From Steromphala cineraria (Eukaryota > Mollusca > Gastropoda > Trochida > Trochidae), in assembly GCA_916613615.1 (NCBI GenBank), contig OU744726.1, forward strand, positions 62,698,987 to 62,762,986: 64,000 nt of DNA, read 5' to 3'. Under the pieces are notes generated by a model. That model had not been told where the DNA came from. It did no database searches and saw only the letters and a list, made by a program, of their open reading frames with translations. Made by a program: the position numbers and the translations under genes. Shown one piece after another: positions 58,266 to 64,000 of this stretch (the stretch's first letter is position 1; each line of letters begins with the position of its first letter).

Positions 58266-61200
58266 TGTATTACTATCATAAGATTACATGAGTATATAAT
58301 AAATTGTTATTCTTTCATAATAACATAGTTTATTGTTATATCGACATTTGAAACAGAAAAGCGCTTTTTCTCCAAAATTTAAAAATAGTTGACATCACAC
58401 CAATAAGGTCAATTTCTTAAATAATCGTAGTGAAGATTATTGTTTTCATGATTTTAATATATTTTTATGTAACTTTTAATGAAGTAATCATTTTAAAGTA
58501 GCTTGTACATATGTTTAACATCACACCCCGAGCTGTATGAGGACCGTTGGTCATCTTCCTGATGACGGTCAGTGCCATGTTCTCATGTCCGGCCTCTGAT
58601 TGATCACATGCCCATTGATGTCTAGATCAATATTCCATGGTATAACTTATATTGTCATCTTTCCTCCATCCATACAACCGTTCCGCTCGTTAGGTGATGT
58701 CTTGCTCAGAGAAAAAACACTGCAGCAATGTTGCTAAACTGTTGTAGCACTGTACATTTTTTTTTAAGGGTAGATTATCAATAAACATTATGTGCACTAT
58801 CAACCAAGCTTATATGTTGGTTGTCCAGGCTTGCTATATCATGAAACAATTATCATTACTTTTTCTTCATTGTCAAATGATTCAAAACACTTTTCATCAT
58901 TCTTCTGTCCATCTACATTAAATCGTTTATCTTCGAACACCTTTATTGGTTGTCTTTGGAACTAAATACTCAATTACAAAAAAATCATAAACTATTTATT
59001 TAAAAAACTCATTACTATTGAATTGCTTTATTTGAATTCCCAAAACTTCAATGTTTTCCAGGATTATATGTGTGCATTATGCCCTTACCGTAATATGTTT
59101 GTCATATATAGCTTAATTCTTATTCGCAGTTAAAATAAAAAACATTTGATTTACTCAATTCCCCATTTGTTCACGAATGATGACAGGTCTGTAAAAATTA
59201 ATCGCCATTTCTTTGACCTTAAAATTTTAGGGGAAGTTTAACCACTTCAGATGTTTTCTAAATTTATTATGTTACGTCTATTTTAGAAAAAGTAGTATTC
59301 TTTTGTATTACAATATCATGCACATATTCAATGAATCATTTTCGTAATCAGTAGTTGACAAATGCAGTCAGATTCTCAGAATTATGTATCATGAATAAAA
59401 CATAGATTGGATAGACTATGACTCTATGAAACAACCGAAGACAAATTACAGATACGTTGTCATGACTCCAGTAATTTAGTCCATTTATGTAATTGTAATT
59501 AAAAGTTTGTTTATCATGGTAACCAATTTGTATACCAACTGATCAATAGGTTACTATTTCCCACGTTGTGATTATCAATATTGAATATTGCAATTAACAC
59601 TAATTAGTCCTACAATTAGTGAGTGTGGCAAAGAATCAATATTCTAATTAGTTTTCATGTTTCGCCGTGCTGATTCTTGTAAGGTGATTAGTGCATGCAC
59701 AAATACTTCAAAGAAATAGTAGTCTACCTCTTTCAATGTGTTTGTTCAGTGCTGTTGTCTCGTTATGTTCGTTATTGTTAATCACAACTGGCTCGTAAGA
59801 AGTCAAGTCGATAAGTGGTATGAGAATTCGGAAATACAAAGTGACAAGGCAATTTAGACGTTAACATTTTTATCCCGTTTGTGAGAAAGACATATTCAAA
59901 ATAAATACTTTTGAACATCTGGGGATAAAAGTGTCATGTTGTCATTGTCATATTTAAAAGAATATAAATGTAATGTGATTTTGAACAGCATGAAATATAT
60001 GGCAATTACAGTGTCGGAGACGTGTACTTATTTAAAAAATGTACAATACAAATACAGTTTTTAGGTTATTCAGTTCTTTCATCAAAATATGTTTACAGTT
60101 GATCTTTTTTGTTCAGCAAACTGTCAATGGTGTCAGGAATTTCTTTGTAAGTGTACAAGCTAAAATTGACTTCCACAGGAACAGAGAGAAAAACTGTCAT
60201 AATATCTTATTATCCATATTTTTCTGGCTTTTTCCTGTCAAAAAAGCTTAAATAGCTATTCATGTGAAGTACCAACTGTCAAGAAGGAATAAAAGCACTT
60301 CCGAGATATGACACGATAATAGCAATTCTAGACATGTTGACGTGACAAGGACGGTATATTCGGACCCTTTTTGCTCCATAATATGAAAGCATTAGCCCTA
60401 TCACACTGCCAGCTGTTATTGCAAAAGATGTATCTTTACATAGATATATTTATACAAGTAGCTTCTGTTTATCATCAAAAAAATATCTTTCCTAAATTGT
60501 AAATTATTTATGAAAAACAACTTAATTCTTTAAAAAATTCTTGTGTTTAATTCTTTTGCGTCAGTTAAACAATATATTTTATTTTCATACACTTCCTGAT
60601 TGCATGGTTTTATGGAATTTTTTTTATTGTTTCACCATTTCTCAGCTGGTATTGTTTTGCAAATAAGCATCTCCTCTATTAACTCCAAAACAGAACTTCT
60701 TATGAGAATTACATATGAATGTATGATATATTTTCATACTTTTTTGTTGTTGTCTTGGTATGAATAAATGATTTTGTTCTTGAGTATTGGTTCAACACAC
60801 GAAACTGACATGTTGATGTATATGACTGTCATGTTCTTCATTTACGGTACTCAGGAACATGGAGACTTTTTTCTTCATTGATATCGACACTTCTGATATA
60901 GTGAAGTAGGCGGAGGTTGATGAACAATCATGAATCATTCATGGCAACTTTTATGCTATCAAAAGAAGTTATGTTGTAATTGTATTGAGTTTTTGATCAG
61001 AATTTTATTAGATTAAATTAAGTTTATGTTGGAAACATGATCAATGATTTAAATGGTTTTTTTATATTAATGATTAAAATATTTTTTTTATCTTTTATCC
61101 AAAATTTTTATCAAAGTGACAAACTGAGTAATCAATTTTTAAAAAATCAATTAATCATAAATTTAGAATATCTGTTTTAAAATGATGATATACTCTTATG

Positions 61201-63397
61201 CATATATTTTATGGATGGTAAAAAGTTTTTAGATAATTATAGATTGTAGATTATTGTCCTAACAATACAACCTAGTTTTTGCTATTAATATTTCGATACA
61301 TCATGCATGTTTTTTATTCACTTTTGACAAGAAAGATTCTTGAAAATATTTGACATTTTATTAAATCAGTTGTTCAAAGAAAAAATTTTCCTCCATTTCA
61401 AGAGAGAAATATATTTGTTATTGATTTTTTCTGATTCTGTTTCTTCAGTCAATACAGTTTGTGATATACCAGAGAGAGAAAAACAAACATGTATAAATAA
61501 TTTACATGAATGTGCTATCGAGCAAAAATAATAAACATATCGTTTATCCTTTGTTTATGATAATCAATAAATGTACCCGGTAAAAAAATGATATAAGAAA
61601 AATCAATGAGCATATTTGTATTTAAGTAAAAATTACAATAGGAAGAAGCTATATAATTAAGACAACTTTCATTTGTTTGTTGGCAAAGAGAGTTAAAAGT
61701 TTTTTACCTGTTTCTAATTTAAAGCCTCTATTAAAGATTTGTTGTATAAAACAATGTAAAATTGTGACGACAGCTAGAGGCTGAACTTCTTAAGGTATAC
61801 CGGTAAGATATAACTAAAAGTAAAACAATCAATATGTTTATAGCAATCATGTGCTAAGGAATTCAAATTATTCAAGAATTATTTTTAGAAAGTTTCAGTG
61901 ACACTCAGTCTGTCTAATATAAGTATTGGGTCGTCAGAATCAATGTTTGAGATACAGGCATGCCACATTTTAAACCTCATGAAATATACATATATATGAA
62001 ATATACATATCACACTTGAAGAATCTTAACATTCAGACACGTTTCATATAAACAGAACCCTTGGGCTCTTAAAAGCTGCATCTTTGTCGAATTTTTGAAT
62101 ATTTTGTACGCCTTGCAGTCATAAAGTTTGATTTTATGTTATTGTTACAAATTGCTCTCCTTTTGTAGAAAATAACAAAGTTTTCTTTATGAATATCATG
62201 TTTATTTATTTTCTGAATGTAGTCTTTGTTACGTCAATCTCACTATAAACTTGACAGGGTTGTTCATGCTATATATTTCATCTATTACATGTACATGTTT
62301 AACTTGAATTAAGATTTCATGCTAAGGCAATTTGTTGTAATTGCATGGCATACAAAAAATTTCTTTTATCAATTATGTTTTTTATATATTATTTTAATTA
62401 AATTATGGCAACATCTACTGATCCAAAAACAGGGATTATCTCCCTAAGGTTTTGTTTTCCTTAGACCTGACACAGCTAATAACTTGATGTACAGATTTGT
62501 TAGGGTGAAATTTATAAAAAATATGGGTAAGGATATCAAAATTTCTCTTTTAGATTTGGGGTAAAATTTGGCACCATTGTTTTATTCAGGAGAATTTCAT
62601 AGTTTCATTTTGTCAAACTTGTTCCAAACCATCCCCCTCAAATGTTATCAACTAATAAATTGTTTATATTGTATATATTTTGTCTTGTCCTTTTAATTAT
62701 GTTTTTCTAAATGTTGTTTTCTTGCAGCTGTTATATACTTAAAATATTTTGTTTTCTCCAAATATGATAATTATTCTAGGAAAGTTCAAAGAAGTCTTCT
62801 CAACAGTTCTGAGGATTCCTTAATTAATTGTGTGACTTTCTAATTTGAACTTGTCTTTCATGTCAATCCCTTGAGGACTTGTTTGTTTCAGATAAATATG
62901 TTTCCCCTCTAAATACTCATATTTCTTATTAAGAAAGAATGTTTTAAGGAGTTTGTTTTTCTTTGTGAGAGTCGTCATTTCTTTATATTTCTTCACCTAA
63001 ATTTCTGAAAGTGTTTCAGTGGTAAGATAGTTATTCGCTTCTGTATAAAACTTGAATGTAGAACTGGTTAACTAAACCTTTTTGAATTGAAAGGATGGTG
63101 ATAATGTCTGGAATGAAGTCATTTTGATCTTTATATAGGATGAGAATTACTAGAAACAAATTATTCTCAATAATTATCCCCAAGCTGAAGTTTACATATA
63201 GGGGCTCAACCCCTGAATGAAGTACATAAAGGCTGTTACTTTTTTTACTCTTTTTCTTTGTTTTCTTTACAAAAAACTGGTCTTAATTATCATACTTTTA
63301 TCTGCATTGAAATGGTGAGAGAATATATGAACACAGTTAGTAACTCAACTTTCATGGTTTTTGTTCCTTTCAACCTTTACAGTACTAACTACTTACA
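58266..63397. other. AT-rich stretch without recognised genes
   Basis: Long AT-rich DNA with homopolymer A/T runs. A GC-richer island at about 58523-58610 is discussed as a finding. No exon matching the rest of HDAC6 (such as a ubiquitin-binding zinc finger) was seen. Confidence 0.5.
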
Positions 63398-63503
63398 CCC
63401 GTCCCTATATAATATCATTAAATTTATGTGTGTATAGCGAACACCGGATATAGCGAACTAAATTCTTTGGTCCCTTGGAGTTCGGTATATCCGAGTTCTA
63501 CTG
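63398..63503. mobile_element. TA-target MITE (ATATCC/GAAC family), right half only
   Basis: 'gtccctatataatatcatta' to 'ccgagttctactg' matches the repeated right half of the copy at 40550-40910. The left TIR is absent or too diverged to see. The remaining 63504-64000 shows nothing recognisable. Confidence 0.7.
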
Positions 63504-64000
63504 TATATGTTTGTAACTTGAGTACACAGTCTGATTATAAATTATACAAGAGTTTATGCAATGTTGAACACCTTTGTTAATTCATAGCGTTTAGATTGAT
63601 GCACTTAAAAGAAGCTCTTAGACCTGTTGAATAATGAAATACTCCTTTGTTCTTTATGTAAAACTGTGACACGTAGGATTCAGAAAATAAGGTATCATTA
63701 TCTTGTTTGATGAGGAAGAATTAACTATCTTGGGACTCTTGTATTATTTATTATCAACCTGTGAAAGTGGCATAAAAGGAGTGAAATGCTTATATTTGTG
63801 TCATTGTATATATATAGTTCACCAAATGAAAAGTGATATTTCAAATAACATTGACTGGCTTTCCACGTGTACGTATTCATGGATAAAACATGTTGCGTGC
63901 TGCGTAATGTGTGGCGCATAATGTCCGATTCCATGTGTCCGTAATAGTGTGGCGTTATCCAATTTGGCATTCAATGCGTAACGAGTATTTAACACTTTGC

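Noticed and set aside
57965..58291. 108-codon frame with a hydrophobic N-terminal stretch
   Set aside because: Starts with GTG and runs through a hairpin repeat (58225-58262); looks like a chance frame in a CpG-richer block.
54908..64000. Ubiquitin-binding zinc finger exons expected for HDAC6
   Set aside because: I looked for closely spaced Cys/His motifs with flanking splice sites and found none; they would lie beyond the window or be absent.

Overview
The window is eukaryotic, AT-rich genomic DNA, and by its repeats most likely from a bivalve mollusc. The reasons are short exons with GT..AG introns, abundant non-autonomous repeats that carry (TCCG)n tracts plus tandem-unit cores (the 'pearl'/Helentron-like style known from oysters and relatives), tRNA-derived SINEs and many foldback elements. 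I cannot name the species from sequence alone.

One protein-coding gene is securely visible. It is a class IIb histone/protein deacetylase on the + strand, most like the second catalytic domain of HDAC6. Eleven exons were found by splice sites, codon phase and conserved motifs: nine between 286 and 5856, then exons at 52485-52552 and 54600-54660. All exon joins keep frame and together give 282 residues, covering the zinc-binding and catalytic motifs. The gene runs off the left edge, where the N-terminal part and any first deacetylase domain would lie. It probably also runs off the right edge; no ubiquitin-binding zinc finger was found. One weak candidate exon or alternative end lies at 54829-54907.

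Between 5857 and 52484 lies a single intron of about 46.6 kb, against 0.3-2.0 kb for the other visible introns. It is built almost entirely from repeats: foldback elements (5.9-12.2 kb); Helentron-like elements with subterminal inverted repeats, (TCCG)n tracts and tandem cores (6.7, 12.7, 25.3, 31.8, 36.8 and 49.8 kb, with two more in the next intron at 52.6 and 53.5 kb); a SINE split by a 59-bp minisatellite (14.7-15.9 kb); three copies of a 3.5-5 kb segmental duplication (16.4-31.5 kb) that include (CAGT)n/(GGGA)n tracts; a Mutator-like MITE with a 9-bp target duplication (34.1 kb); TA-target MITEs (1.0, 40.6, 41.3, 45.5 and 63.4 kb); and tRNA-derived SINEs (43.8 and 46.5 kb). The stretch from 54.9 to 64.0 kb is AT-rich and holds palindromes, short duplications and a SINE fragment but no recognised exon.

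No reverse transcriptase, transposase or Rep/helicase open frame is visible, so every mobile element here looks non-autonomous. I did not find a new multi-gene system. The strongest second-look items are the shared plan of the three Helentron-like end classes, their cores dense in nuclear-receptor-like half-sites, the segmental triplication, and two insertions whose empty sites are preserved in neighbouring duplicate copies.
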